DNA of 64,000 nucleotides from Terriglobus roseus. GTDB lineage: Bacteria > Acidobacteriota > Terriglobia > Terriglobales > Acidobacteriaceae. The stretch lies in the NCBI RefSeq assembly GCF_900105625.1, contig NZ_FNSD01000001.1:4278001-4342000 (forward strand), given 5' to 3'. The position numbers and the translations under genes are program-made. A model generated the notes under the pieces. The model did no database searches, was not told the DNA's origin, and saw nothing but the letters and a program-made list of their open reading frames with translations. Numbering within the stretch: position 1 is the first letter of the stretch; each line of letters begins with the position of its first letter. Below are positions 33,701-42,248 of this stretch, piece after piece.

Positions 33701-35301
33701 TCTTCCTGAACCAGCCGTCGACCAGGGCGATGCAGGCTGCCGGCATCGTTGCCAGCTACTTCGGCATGCTGACGGACTACCGCAATGTGCGCTTCCCGGT
33801 CTCCCTCGGGCAAATTCCTCAGGGCAACGTTATCGTGATCAGTGAGAATGCGGGCGAGCTGCCGGCATCACTCAACGTGCAGGGAACCAGCGGCCCAACG
33901 GTTGCGATGCGAACGAATCCATCGGACCCGTACAGCAAAGTCCTCATACTCACCGGCGGCAATGCAAACGATGTCGTGACGGCCGCACAGGCTCTATCGC
34001 TGTCGCGTGATGTGTGGCAGGGGAACCAGGTGAGCGTAACGCTTCGTCACCCACCCCGAAGCGAACCGGACGACGCTCCGCGCTGGATGTCCACCGAAAA
34101 GATCACGGATGTGGGACAGCTCATGAACCAGGGCGACCTGCAGGGCGATGGCTCCGTGCCCCTGGGTATCTTCATGCGTTTGCCACCCGATCTGTACTAT
34201 GGCTCGCGCGAGAACCTGCCGTTCCACATGGATTACCGCTACAACCCTGTGCCGCTCGCCAATGAGAGCACGTTGCAGGTGTACATGAACGGCGCCTATG
34301 TCTCGTCGACGCCCATGCCGCATGCGGACCGGGCAAGCGCGCGTCTTGAGACTGAGATACCGGTCCCGCGCATGAACATGCGGCCGTTCTCACAGACCAT
34401 GAGTCTGAAGTTCGTCTTCCAGATGGCGAAGAAGAACAAGTGCCAGGACACAGCTCCACTGAATCTGCAGGCCGCCATCATAAAGGACTCGTACCTGGAT
34501 ATCCGGGGCATTCCGCACTTGGCTGTGTTGCCGGATCTGGAGCTCTTCAGCAACGCCGGCTTCCCATTCACGCGATTCAAGGATCTCTCTGAAACGACCG
34601 TTATTCTTCCGGAGAATCCGGGCGCTGACGAGATCGAGATGTTCCTGACGCTGCTCGGTCACTTTGGCGCGGCCACGGGGTATCCGGCAATCGACGTCAC
34701 TGTCGCAGGACCAGAGGGGCTGAAGGCGGACGGTAAGAAGGATTACATCGTTCTGGGGACGGTTGAAGACCAGACGGCCTTCTCGACACTGAACGGTCAC
34801 CTGCCGGTGCAGATCGGGACGGGCGGCGTGAAAATCTCTGATACGCAGGGCTTCTTCGCACCGTTGGAGCATGCGTGGTGGAAGGTGCGCTCGTCGGATC
34901 AGGTGAAGTCGGCTGAGCTGGAAGTCTCCGGCGCGCTGCCGGACGCGCTCATCGAAGGGATCGAGTGGCCGGCGCGGTCAAAACGCTCCGTGGTGATGAT
35001 TGCGGTCCGCGACCACTCCGTCATCCCCACGTTTCTGTCGACCTATCTCCGCGTCAGCAGCACGTCAGACATTTCGCAATCTGTCAGCGTCATGCACGGC
35101 ACGCAATTTGTCTCGTACCGCATCGGAAACGATGTGTACAAGGTGGGATCGTTGTCAATCCTGACTCGCCTGCAGATGTTCTTCTCAGAGTTTCCAGCAT
35201 CCGTTGTATTGCTGGTCATCGCTGCCTGCATCGTGTTGGCGGCACTAATTCGCGTGGCACTGCGCCGGCGTGCGCGGCTGAGACTGCAGGGAGAGGACTG
35301 A
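30700..35301 (+). CDS. bcsAB: Fused cellulose synthase BcsA-BcsB
   Basis: One polypeptide of 1533 residues joins the catalytic and periplasmic subunits. Residues 1-580 are BcsA: membrane helices, then a GT2 domain with VLDDG (about 187), DSDHVP (about 236), the TED motif (about 332) and QRIRWARG (about 370). The PilZ domain for cyclic-di-GMP has RRQTVR (about 590) and DVSSGGVMM. A hydrophobic segment near 750 ending in AHAQ looks like a former BcsB signal peptide. Residues about 790-1490 are BcsB carbohydrate-binding and flavodoxin-like repeats, with a final transmembrane anchor near 1500. Fused forms are known from Komagataeibacter AcsAB. UDP-glucose is polymerised and cellulose passed to BcsC. 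Confidence 0.95.
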   Translation: MTQTRLWKQFESGDNVLLTVLRIVVVCVSIGVLLYAGALELTWPQQAVLGVVSVLIAVWMDRSSSSYLITLTLMMASCYSTFRYAYWRIETVIQFFRNPSTQWNALDAFFIGTLVFAEAYAFSILYLGYMQTLWPLRRTPVPLPDDPQEWPEIDLLIPTYNEPLSVVRYTALAAMHIDWPADKLNVYVLDDGKREEFRVFCEEAGIGYMTRDDNQHAKAGNINRALKRLKAPLVAIFDSDHVPTRSFLQVTVGWFVRDEKLGMLQTPHHFYSPDPFERNLGQFRTIPNEGELFYGIVQDGNDFWNATFFCGSCAVLRRTALDEIGGIAVETVTEDAHTSLRMQMNGWNTAYINIPQAAGLATERLSGHVKQRIRWARGMIQILRADNPLFAHGLKPMQRLCYFNAMTHFLYGLPRMIFLFAPLIYLVLGHTNVPGYWAAILAYAFPHLVLSSMTNSRIQGQHRHSFWNEIYETVLAPYILFPTLMAVINPKLGSFNVTAKGGVVNRRFFDSRIALPFLTILAFNFLGMLCAIPRYWQFPVFHGGLLASVLNVPANMYDGAHPGTIVMNLIWTLFNTLILGVACGVAWENQQRRQTVRVTMQVPATIQLPDGALITGVTADVSSGGVMMETDEPADLRGGEPVRIHFPVLDGEESLPATIVRVSGTELRAQFDPLSIPEEEALTQVLYSRADTWLGWGEARDADRPLKSLWLIMTLAVIGLRETLRGLMNNSHGSSADAPKSRLVASVAPLGLILAIGLGLMMPARPAHAQSLPSANVTQAARGGAANLAADVPGIIPGSAPVAKSMPAGQFDNVFTLQDVGVADTIVLRGVDAYHSVYFAVPQTQIVKTAKLKLRFHFSPGLLPALSHLKVSINGTLFATLPVTSQPDFAGLPADLSPRQKVAESQKLSVRRTSENNALLEATLEMPAEMLVRDNQITFEFIGHYTLQCEDPTHSTLWSHVDNSSSIELTGNLLPLQDDLKLLPLPFYDAAVNLHPVVPIVFLNQPSTRAMQAAGIVASYFGMLTDYRNVRFPVSLGQIPQGNVIVISENAGELPASLNVQGTSGPTVAMRTNPSDPYSKVLILTGGNANDVVTAAQALSLSRDVWQGNQVSVTLRHPPRSEPDDAPRWMSTEKITDVGQLMNQGDLQGDGSVPLGIFMRLPPDLYYGSRENLPFHMDYRYNPVPLANESTLQVYMNGAYVSSTPMPHADRASARLETEIPVPRMNMRPFSQTMSLKFVFQMAKKNKCQDTAPLNLQAAIIKDSYLDIRGIPHLAVLPDLELFSNAGFPFTRFKDLSETTVILPENPGADEIEMFLTLLGHFGAATGYPAIDVTVAGPEGLKADGKKDYIVLGTVEDQTAFSTLNGHLPVQIGTGGVKISDTQGFFAPLEHAWWKVRSSDQVKSAELEVSGALPDALIEGIEWPARSKRSVVMIAVRDHSVIPTFLSTYLRVSSTSDISQSVSVMHGTQFVSYRIGNDVYKVGSLSILTRLQMFFSEFPASVVLLVIAACIVLAALIRVALRRRARLRLQGED

Positions 35302-36485
35302 TGCTGGGCGAAGCAGGGAACAAATGGGGTTGGAGACGGTGGGTTTCATTGGCGATCGCGCTCGGGACACTCTCGCTGCAGACGGGCTGCCGTGCCGAGG
35401 TGCCATGGCCCCTATGGCAGCAGTACCGCGCCAAATTCATTGAGGCCTCCGGTCGCGTCATCGACCACGACCCTGCGTCGAATGAGCGAACCACCAGCGA
35501 GGGCATGGCCTATGGCATGTTCTTTGCGCTGGTGGTGAACGACAGGCCCACCTTCGACAAGTTACTGCGCTGGACAGAAGACAATCTCGCCGGTGGCGAT
35601 CTCACCGCGCGGTTGCCCGCATGGAACTGGGGTAAGTCGCCCGAAGGCGAATGGAAGCCGCTGGATACGAACTCGGCGAGTGACGCGGATTTGTGGATGG
35701 CGTATGACCTGCTTGAGGCTGGTCGTCTCTGGAAAGACGATCGGCTCAGCAAGCTGGGCGATGTGATGCTGGACCGGATCGCACACAGCGAGGTCGTCGT
35801 GTCGCCATCGCTTGGGACGGTGCTGCTACCCGGCCCGTTCGGCTTCAAACCCAAACCCAATACGATGATCCTGAACCCAAGCTACTCTCCGCCGCAGGTG
35901 CTTGCCCGCTTGAAAGCAGAGCAGCCCTCCGGTCCATGGGGAACTGCGTTGGAGGACCTGCCGGGGTTGATTGGCGCTGCCTCCCCCAGTGGCTTCGTGA
36001 TGGATTGGGTTATCTCGGGCGCGACGACTGCGCCCTCGGGCACGCCGGCGGAAATCGCCGCGGGAGCAACGGACGCCAAGCCCGTCGGCGGATTTGAGTC
36101 GATCCGCGTGTACCTGTGGCTGGGCATGGCTGATAAAGCGACCCTCGGAGTCCAGAAGTCGTTGCAGTACACCAACGGCATGACGCACTACATGGACAGC
36201 AACGTCACACCACCGCTGCAGGTCGATGCGACCGGTAAGGTGCTGAATCCGGATGGCCCTGTCGGCTTTTCGGCCTCGATGATCCCGTACCTGGTGTCGT
36301 TGGGGCACAAGGATCAGGCGAACGCACAAGCGACGCGGCTGGCAGCAAGTGTCGACCCTGCAACGGGGCTGTACGGCCGTACGCCGCGTTATTACGACCA
36401 AAACCTGGCGATGTTTTCGACCGGCTGGGGCGAGGGAAGATTCCGCTTCGATCGGGACGGCAGGCTGAAGCTGAAGTGGAAATGA
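35301..36485 (+). CDS. bcsZ: BcsZ-type endoglucanase, glycoside hydrolase family 8
   Basis: Cellulose-operon endo-beta-1,4-glucanase of 394 residues. The signal sequence ends in LSLQTGC, so it may be a lipoprotein rather than a free periplasmic enzyme. GH8 catalytic motifs are visible: ERTTSEGMAYGM with the general-acid Glu and NSASDADLWMAYDL with the Asp. The C-terminal half has GPVGFSASMIPYL and TGLYGRTPRYYDQNL. BcsZ trims stray glucan in the periplasm. Its ATG shares a base with the bcsAB stop (TGATG), so the two are coupled. Confidence 0.92.
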   Translation: MLGEAGNKWGWRRWVSLAIALGTLSLQTGCRAEVPWPLWQQYRAKFIEASGRVIDHDPASNERTTSEGMAYGMFFALVVNDRPTFDKLLRWTEDNLAGGDLTARLPAWNWGKSPEGEWKPLDTNSASDADLWMAYDLLEAGRLWKDDRLSKLGDVMLDRIAHSEVVVSPSLGTVLLPGPFGFKPKPNTMILNPSYSPPQVLARLKAEQPSGPWGTALEDLPGLIGAASPSGFVMDWVISGATTAPSGTPAEIAAGATDAKPVGGFESIRVYLWLGMADKATLGVQKSLQYTNGMTHYMDSNVTPPLQVDATGKVLNPDGPVGFSASMIPYLVSLGHKDQANAQATRLAASVDPATGLYGRTPRYYDQNLAMFSTGWGEGRFRFDRDGRLKLKWK

Positions 36486-36632
36486 CGCCTCCAAGCTGCT
36501 GTTAGCCAATGAGTAACGCCCTGAAAAAAACCGGTGACACAGGCAGTAAAAGGGTAAGATTCTGAGGAACACCCGGACCCTATACCCGGGTAAGTATTCG
36601 GGACGCGCCGGCAGAGCATCGGTGCAAAGGCA

Positions 36633-39600
36633 ATGACGATGGCAGGCAGGAACCCATCCCGGAAGACGCTATGGCTGCTGAGTGCGTTCCTGCTCAGTGG
36701 TGGCGGCGTGGTGGCTGGGCAGGCGCAGGCGCCATCGACTAATACCAATGTGGCCACACAGGCGCTGCTTGAAAAGGCGCGTTCGCTTGAATCCCGCGGC
36801 CGCATGGACATGGCAGCCCAGACCTGGCAGCAGGTCCTGCTCGCAGACCCAAACAACACCGATGCACTGGGTGGTCTCGCCCGTTCTGCCAAAATGGCGA
36901 ACAACCAGGCGCTTGCCAATACCTATCTGCAGCGGCTGAAGTCCATCAATCCGAACGATCCCGGCATCGCGCGCGCTGAGAGCGTGATGGGGCAGGGCGC
37001 ACAGCTCTCGCAACTGCAGCAGGCAGGCAAACTGGCCGCGGCCGGCAACTATGCCGAGGCCATGAAAATCTATCGGCAGGTGTTTGGAACCAATCCGCCG
37101 CAGGGCGAGTGGGCTCTCGCTTACTACCAGACGGAAGCAGCGACAGAAGAAGGGCGTCCGCACGCGATCGCAGGGCTGCGTTCCATGGTGGACAAGTACC
37201 CACAGGATTCGCGTTATCAGATCGCGCTTGGCCGCATTCTGACTTACAACCCGAAGACGCGTGCGGAGGGCCGCCGCCTGCTGGAGCGGCATCCCAGCGA
37301 TCCGCAGGCCACCGACGCCTTGAAGCAATCGCTGGTATGGGACGCGCAAAATCCGGCGACGGCCGGCGACATTCGTAACTACCTTCAGAAGCACAGCGAT
37401 CCGCAGTTGCAGGAAGCGCTCCGCAATACAGAAGCAAACCAGCGCGCCAGCGCCGCTGCCGCCCGCAAGGCTGCCGCAGCAGGTTACGGTGCGGGTGCGA
37501 CGGAAGACGCCGCCACAACGGTGGCAAATCGCCAGCACAACGCGGAAGAAAACGCGGCGTATGTTGCACTGAACGCGAAGCGCTTCACGGAGGCGGAAGA
37601 GCGCTTCAAGTCGCTGCTGGCAAAGGATCCGAACGATCCGCGCGCACTGGCTGGCATGGGTTACGTGCGGATGAATCAGCAGAACTTCGGCGGCGCCATC
37701 AGCTTTCTGGAGCAGGCGAAACAGGACGGCGCGACGGACAAGGGACTCGAAAGCAACCTTGCCACGGCACGCTACTTTTACCTGATTCAGGAGGGCGGCA
37801 CGGCCCTCAACGAGAACGACCTGACAACCGCCGAGCAGGAATACCGCCTGGCCCTGGGCATGCGCCCGAACGGGACGGAAGCGCTGCTTGGTTTGGGCGG
37901 CACGCTGGCGAAAGCACAACAGGCCGAAGCTGCAGCACCTTACTATGCTGAGTACGTCAAGCTGAAGCCTGCGGCGATTGAAGGCTGGCGCGGCCTCTTC
38001 ATGGCAGAGTTCCAGACAGGGAACGCCCAGCGCGCGCTCGAGACGGAGCGAAGGTTGCCCGCGAACATTCGGACACAACTCATGCGCGATCCGGACTTCC
38101 TCCGGACGCTTGCATCTGCGTACAGCGCCGCTGGCCGCGACGCGGATGCGCAGCGCGTCCTGCGATCCGCGCTGGATCTGCCGTTCCCGACGGGCGCCCA
38201 GGGTGTGAAGTCCGACACGCAATTGCAGTATGCGAGCCTGTTGTTGCAGGCCAATCATCTGGATCAGGCGGCTGGCCTTTATCGGCAGGTACTCTCCACG
38301 GATCCAATGAATGCGTTGGCCTGGGAGGGGCTGGTGAACGCCCAGCACGTCATGCACAACGACACGGGCGCGATCCAGGCACTGGAAAGCATGCCGCCCG
38401 AAGTCTACGAGCAGGCACTGCGCGAACCTGGCTTCCTTGGCTCCGCGGCTGCAATCTACGCGTCACAGAACAAGAACGATATCGCACAGGGACTTCTGGA
38501 GCGCGCGATCGCGCGGGAGAACACGACCGGCCAGAAGGTACCGGTGCCTCTCCAGTTGCAGCTCGCTGGCCTTTACCTGCAGCGCAACGATGCAGCCCAT
38601 GCGTTTCCTATCTACCAGCGCATTCTGAGTGAGAACCCCGACCGTGTGGACGCCTGGAAAGGCCTGCTCGGAGCGCTGCACGTCGCCAATCGTGATCGCG
38701 ATGCACTTGCGCAGATCCAGCAGATTCCGCCAGCCACTCGCAAGACGCTCGAGGCCGATGTTGACTACCTGCAGACGGTAGGGAACATCTACAACGGCCT
38801 GGGCCAGCCTCAGCAGGCGATGGTCTTCCTGAACCGCGTGCAGCAACGCTACATTGCACAGCACGCGACGCCGCCGGCCGATATCGACATCCAGAACGCG
38901 TACCTGCTCTTCAACGGCCAGAATGATACCGGCCTGTATCGCCAGTTGCTGGTGCTGGGTAGCCGCACCGATCTGAGTGATGAACAACGCCGCACGGTGC
39001 AGACGATCTGGGCGCTATGGGCAGTGCGTCGTTCAAACCAGGCTGCGGCAGCCGGCAATGACAAACGTGCGCTTGCCATTCTGAATGCGACGGCCAAGGC
39101 TTTTCCGGATAACCCCGGCGTGGTGAAGGCTTTGGCAAGCGGGTATCTTCGTGCAGGCCTGCCGAAGCAGGCAGTCGCGATCTTCAAGTCACAGGACATG
39201 ACCACGGGTTCGGCTGCGGACTACAAGGGCGCGGTTGGGGCAGCACTGGCCGCGAATGATCTCAAGAATGCCGAGTCGTGGCTGCGCTACGGCCTGAATC
39301 AGTACCCCCGCGACGGGCAGATGCTTGGCTTGGCTGCAAAGTTTGAGCAGGCGCGCGGCGACAGTGGGCGCGCCGCCGACTATTACAAAGCGTCACTCGC
39401 AGCGATGCCGCCGGCCGACCCAGGTTCAGAACTCGCATACATTCTGAACCAGCCCGTTGCGCTGAATCCGCGCGCATTGCCAAGCCCGACCTCCGCACAG
39501 GATCTGGCCTCGCTGCTCGCGCCCGGACAGGAAGATCGGAACGCCGATGGCACGCGGATGACGCAGGCTCCAGCACGTCCGTATCTGCCCAGCATGACAA

Positions 39601-42113
39601 ACGCTTATGGGCAGGCACCGGTTCAGATTGGGGCCGGATCGCCGCAGCCGGGTGTAGCGGGCCAAGGTGAGTACGCTCTGCCCACATCCAGCGCACCGGC
39701 CGTTCCGGAATATATGGCGAATCCGAACTCTACGGTCCGGACGACGCCCACCACCCAGCGTCTGCGCGACTATAAGCCTGTCGATCCGTCCACAACGCCC
39801 GCTGGCGGCTACATGATCTATCCCGGCATCTCGCAGAACTATGCGCCGCCCCAGGTGACAAACCAGGGACTTGACCGGACATTGACTGCCAGCGATTCGC
39901 TGCCGTTGCCGCGGACCTCCTCGGCGCTCTCAAGCGAGCGCGATCTGCCGGCGGATATGGCTGCGGACCAGCAGCAGGACTCCTACCTGACCTATCAGCA
40001 GGAACAGGTGCGCCGCAGTGTGCAACAAGCGCAGATCGCCGATGATGCAAGCTTCCTGGCAACAGGTCCGCGTCGCGACGGTGCGCAGACGGGACAGTTC
40101 AACGGCGAAGTTTACGGACCGTACGTCCCATATGTGCCGCCAAGTCAGGCCAATGCGCGACCGATGATCACGTACTCGCCCAGTGACGTGAACGCGACGA
40201 CCATGAAGAACGCTCGCAACACGCGCGTCGCTCCCAGGTCCGGAACCTCCGTCCATCCGGAGATCGCGGCAGCTGAAGCTGCTGCGGCGCGCCGGCGGCA
40301 GTCTGACCCGCGCGGCATGATGGGGCAGAGCAATCCTCCGGACGACCTCGACAACGGCGTTGCGCAAAATTCGCAGTATGTCGGGAGTGGCCAGCGCCAG
40401 GTATCGCGACCGTCGAGCATTCCATCGACTGAGCCCACGAACGGTGGCACGACGTATACGTCGCAAGCGCAGACCTACAACAGCCAGACGCAGAGTTACA
40501 GCACGCCCAATGGCATCGGCAGCACACAGACCACGACCGTCCGACCGGGGGGCTATCCGCAGGGTGTCCCAGGCACCGGCGAGACCTATGGTCAGCAGTA
40601 CCCGCGGCCGACGGGCGGCCTGATCACCCATGCCACACCGCGCCGCGCTGTACGACAGCGCTCCGCAACGGCAGTGACGGCGGTCGGTCCGGCTGGCGCT
40701 CCCATCTTCTATCCGGCAGCGCCCACGGGCCTGACGAACCAGCCGTATCCCGACCTGCCGCCCTACAATGGGACTGGCCCGATCCCGACCGACGAACAGT
40801 TGATTGCGCGAAACCTTCCTCCGCTGCGCGGCAACTACGACCCTAACGGTGCAGTCGCCGGTCCGCCGCTGACGGAGCGTCAGCAGACCGAGCTGGACCT
40901 TGAGACGCTGGAAGCAAGCTACAGTGCCTGGATGGGCGGCAGCGGCACGGTGCGCTTCCGCAGCGGTCGCGCCGGTGTGGAACGGCTGTTTGATTACGAA
41001 GTCCCGTTCGAAGCCACCGTGGTCACAGGCAAGCGCGTCCGCTTCTCTGTAGTGCCGAAGGCCGTCTTCCTGAACAGCGGAACGCTGGATTTGACGGGTG
41101 TCGACCCGACGACGACTGCGGTACCCGTACTGGGCACGCTGCCGATTACTGCGATCACGGCTCCTGCTCCGCAATTTTCCTCGGGCGTAGGCGGAGAGCT
41201 GCAGGCAGTGGGCACCAACTTTGGGATCTCCGTTGGCTACACGCCGTATGACTTCCTTGTCAGCAACATCATCGGACGTGCTCGAGTTCGTTTCTTCAAC
41301 CACCTCACGCTCTTCGGTGAGCGCGATTCGGTGAAGGACACTCAGCTCTCGTATGCCGGCATGCGTGACCCCGGATCGGTGACGCCCGTGTTCGCGGGCA
41401 ACATATGGGGCGGCGTGATCTCCACCGGGGGCGGCGCGCGGTTTGACCTGGGAGACGAAAAGTCAGGCTTCTACATCTCTGGCGATGGCGGCACCGTTAC
41501 TGGCTACCATGTGCTGGACAACAAGAAGATCGAAGGCACCATGGGTGCTTACTTCCGCGTGAAGCAGTTCCCGGGCTATGGCTCGATGACGGTGGGTGGC
41601 AGCTTCTTCGGCATGCATTACACCAATAACGAGCGTCCGCTGAGCTATGGCAATGGCGGCTACTTCAGCCCGAAGGTGTACTTCCTGGGGTCCGTCCCGG
41701 TCACATTCAACGGGTATTACAAGAAGAACTTCCATTACACGATCGCTGGCGCGCTTGGCGTGCAGACGTTTGAAGAAGACTACGCGAAGCTGTTCCCGCT
41801 GGATGCCGTGCAGCAGGCCGGTGCTTACTCCGGCTGCACGCTGACACAGATCGCGCAGCATACCTGCACGACGGCCGAAGTCGCACGGAATACAAGCACT
41901 GGCGCCAACTTCAACATCGGTGGTCAGTTCAGCTATCGCGTCGCGGAGCACTGGTTTGTCGGCGGCGCACTTGCTGCAAACAACACAAACAACTACACCA
42001 TGGTGCAGCCCAGCTTCTTTGCACGGTACGTCTTCCGGCCGCAGTATGCCACGGAGGATTACCCGACGGGTCTCTTCCCCATCGAGGGATTGCGCCCTCT
42101 GCGGGTTCCGTAA
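36633..42113 (+). CDS. bcsC: BcsC-type cellulose export porin with TPR domain
   Basis: Outer-membrane exporter of 1826 residues, far longer than the roughly 1150 of E. coli BcsC. A signal peptide (about 1-33) is followed by many TPR units from 38 to about 940 (for example ALLEKARSLESRGRMDMAAQ). Residues about 950-1420 are a Pro/Gln/Tyr/Thr-rich, low-complexity linker not expected in short homologs. The C-terminal barrel begins about 1430 at LETLEASYSAWMGGSGTVRF, the BcsC domain. The 147-bp gap after bcsZ contains a small hairpin (ACCCGG/CCGGGT, 36571-36591). ATG 36639 is an alternative start. Confidence 0.93.
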   Translation: MTMAGRNPSRKTLWLLSAFLLSGGGVVAGQAQAPSTNTNVATQALLEKARSLESRGRMDMAAQTWQQVLLADPNNTDALGGLARSAKMANNQALANTYLQRLKSINPNDPGIARAESVMGQGAQLSQLQQAGKLAAAGNYAEAMKIYRQVFGTNPPQGEWALAYYQTEAATEEGRPHAIAGLRSMVDKYPQDSRYQIALGRILTYNPKTRAEGRRLLERHPSDPQATDALKQSLVWDAQNPATAGDIRNYLQKHSDPQLQEALRNTEANQRASAAAARKAAAAGYGAGATEDAATTVANRQHNAEENAAYVALNAKRFTEAEERFKSLLAKDPNDPRALAGMGYVRMNQQNFGGAISFLEQAKQDGATDKGLESNLATARYFYLIQEGGTALNENDLTTAEQEYRLALGMRPNGTEALLGLGGTLAKAQQAEAAAPYYAEYVKLKPAAIEGWRGLFMAEFQTGNAQRALETERRLPANIRTQLMRDPDFLRTLASAYSAAGRDADAQRVLRSALDLPFPTGAQGVKSDTQLQYASLLLQANHLDQAAGLYRQVLSTDPMNALAWEGLVNAQHVMHNDTGAIQALESMPPEVYEQALREPGFLGSAAAIYASQNKNDIAQGLLERAIARENTTGQKVPVPLQLQLAGLYLQRNDAAHAFPIYQRILSENPDRVDAWKGLLGALHVANRDRDALAQIQQIPPATRKTLEADVDYLQTVGNIYNGLGQPQQAMVFLNRVQQRYIAQHATPPADIDIQNAYLLFNGQNDTGLYRQLLVLGSRTDLSDEQRRTVQTIWALWAVRRSNQAAAAGNDKRALAILNATAKAFPDNPGVVKALASGYLRAGLPKQAVAIFKSQDMTTGSAADYKGAVGAALAANDLKNAESWLRYGLNQYPRDGQMLGLAAKFEQARGDSGRAADYYKASLAAMPPADPGSELAYILNQPVALNPRALPSPTSAQDLASLLAPGQEDRNADGTRMTQAPARPYLPSMTNAYGQAPVQIGAGSPQPGVAGQGEYALPTSSAPAVPEYMANPNSTVRTTPTTQRLRDYKPVDPSTTPAGGYMIYPGISQNYAPPQVTNQGLDRTLTASDSLPLPRTSSALSSERDLPADMAADQQQDSYLTYQQEQVRRSVQQAQIADDASFLATGPRRDGAQTGQFNGEVYGPYVPYVPPSQANARPMITYSPSDVNATTMKNARNTRVAPRSGTSVHPEIAAAEAAAARRRQSDPRGMMGQSNPPDDLDNGVAQNSQYVGSGQRQVSRPSSIPSTEPTNGGTTYTSQAQTYNSQTQSYSTPNGIGSTQTTTVRPGGYPQGVPGTGETYGQQYPRPTGGLITHATPRRAVRQRSATAVTAVGPAGAPIFYPAAPTGLTNQPYPDLPPYNGTGPIPTDEQLIARNLPPLRGNYDPNGAVAGPPLTERQQTELDLETLEASYSAWMGGSGTVRFRSGRAGVERLFDYEVPFEATVVTGKRVRFSVVPKAVFLNSGTLDLTGVDPTTTAVPVLGTLPITAITAPAPQFSSGVGGELQAVGTNFGISVGYTPYDFLVSNIIGRARVRFFNHLTLFGERDSVKDTQLSYAGMRDPGSVTPVFAGNIWGGVISTGGGARFDLGDEKSGFYISGDGGTVTGYHVLDNKKIEGTMGAYFRVKQFPGYGSMTVGGSFFGMHYTNNERPLSYGNGGYFSPKVYFLGSVPVTFNGYYKKNFHYTIAGALGVQTFEEDYAKLFPLDAVQQAGAYSGCTLTQIAQHTCTTAEVARNTSTGANFNIGGQFSYRVAEHWFVGGALAANNTNNYTMVQPSFFARYVFRPQYATEDYPTGLFPIEGLRPLRVP

Positions 42114-42134
42114 CGCTTATCTCGTAATCTGACG

Positions 42135-42158
42135 AAGGCATGGCTTGCGCCATGCCTT
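42135..42158. terminator. Intrinsic terminator of the cellulose operon
   Basis: Perfect 10-bp stem AAGGCATGGC/GCCATGCCTT with a TTGC loop, followed by TGTTGTTTGCTT. It begins 21 bases after the bcsC stop. Confidence 0.88.
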
Positions 42159-42248
42159 TGTTGTTTGCTTGCCGGTCCAAGCATTTGTTCTGCTGGAAGT
42201 TATCGATACGGAACCCACGTCTCAAGAGCGGGTGGTGGGGTAGCTCTC

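Noticed and set aside
39930-41303. Long open frame on the minus strand opposite bcsC
   Set aside because: It follows codon pattern effects of GC-rich DNA; the plus-strand frame has clear BcsC features. Similar antisense frames over pgk, bcsAB and argS were rejected for the same reason.
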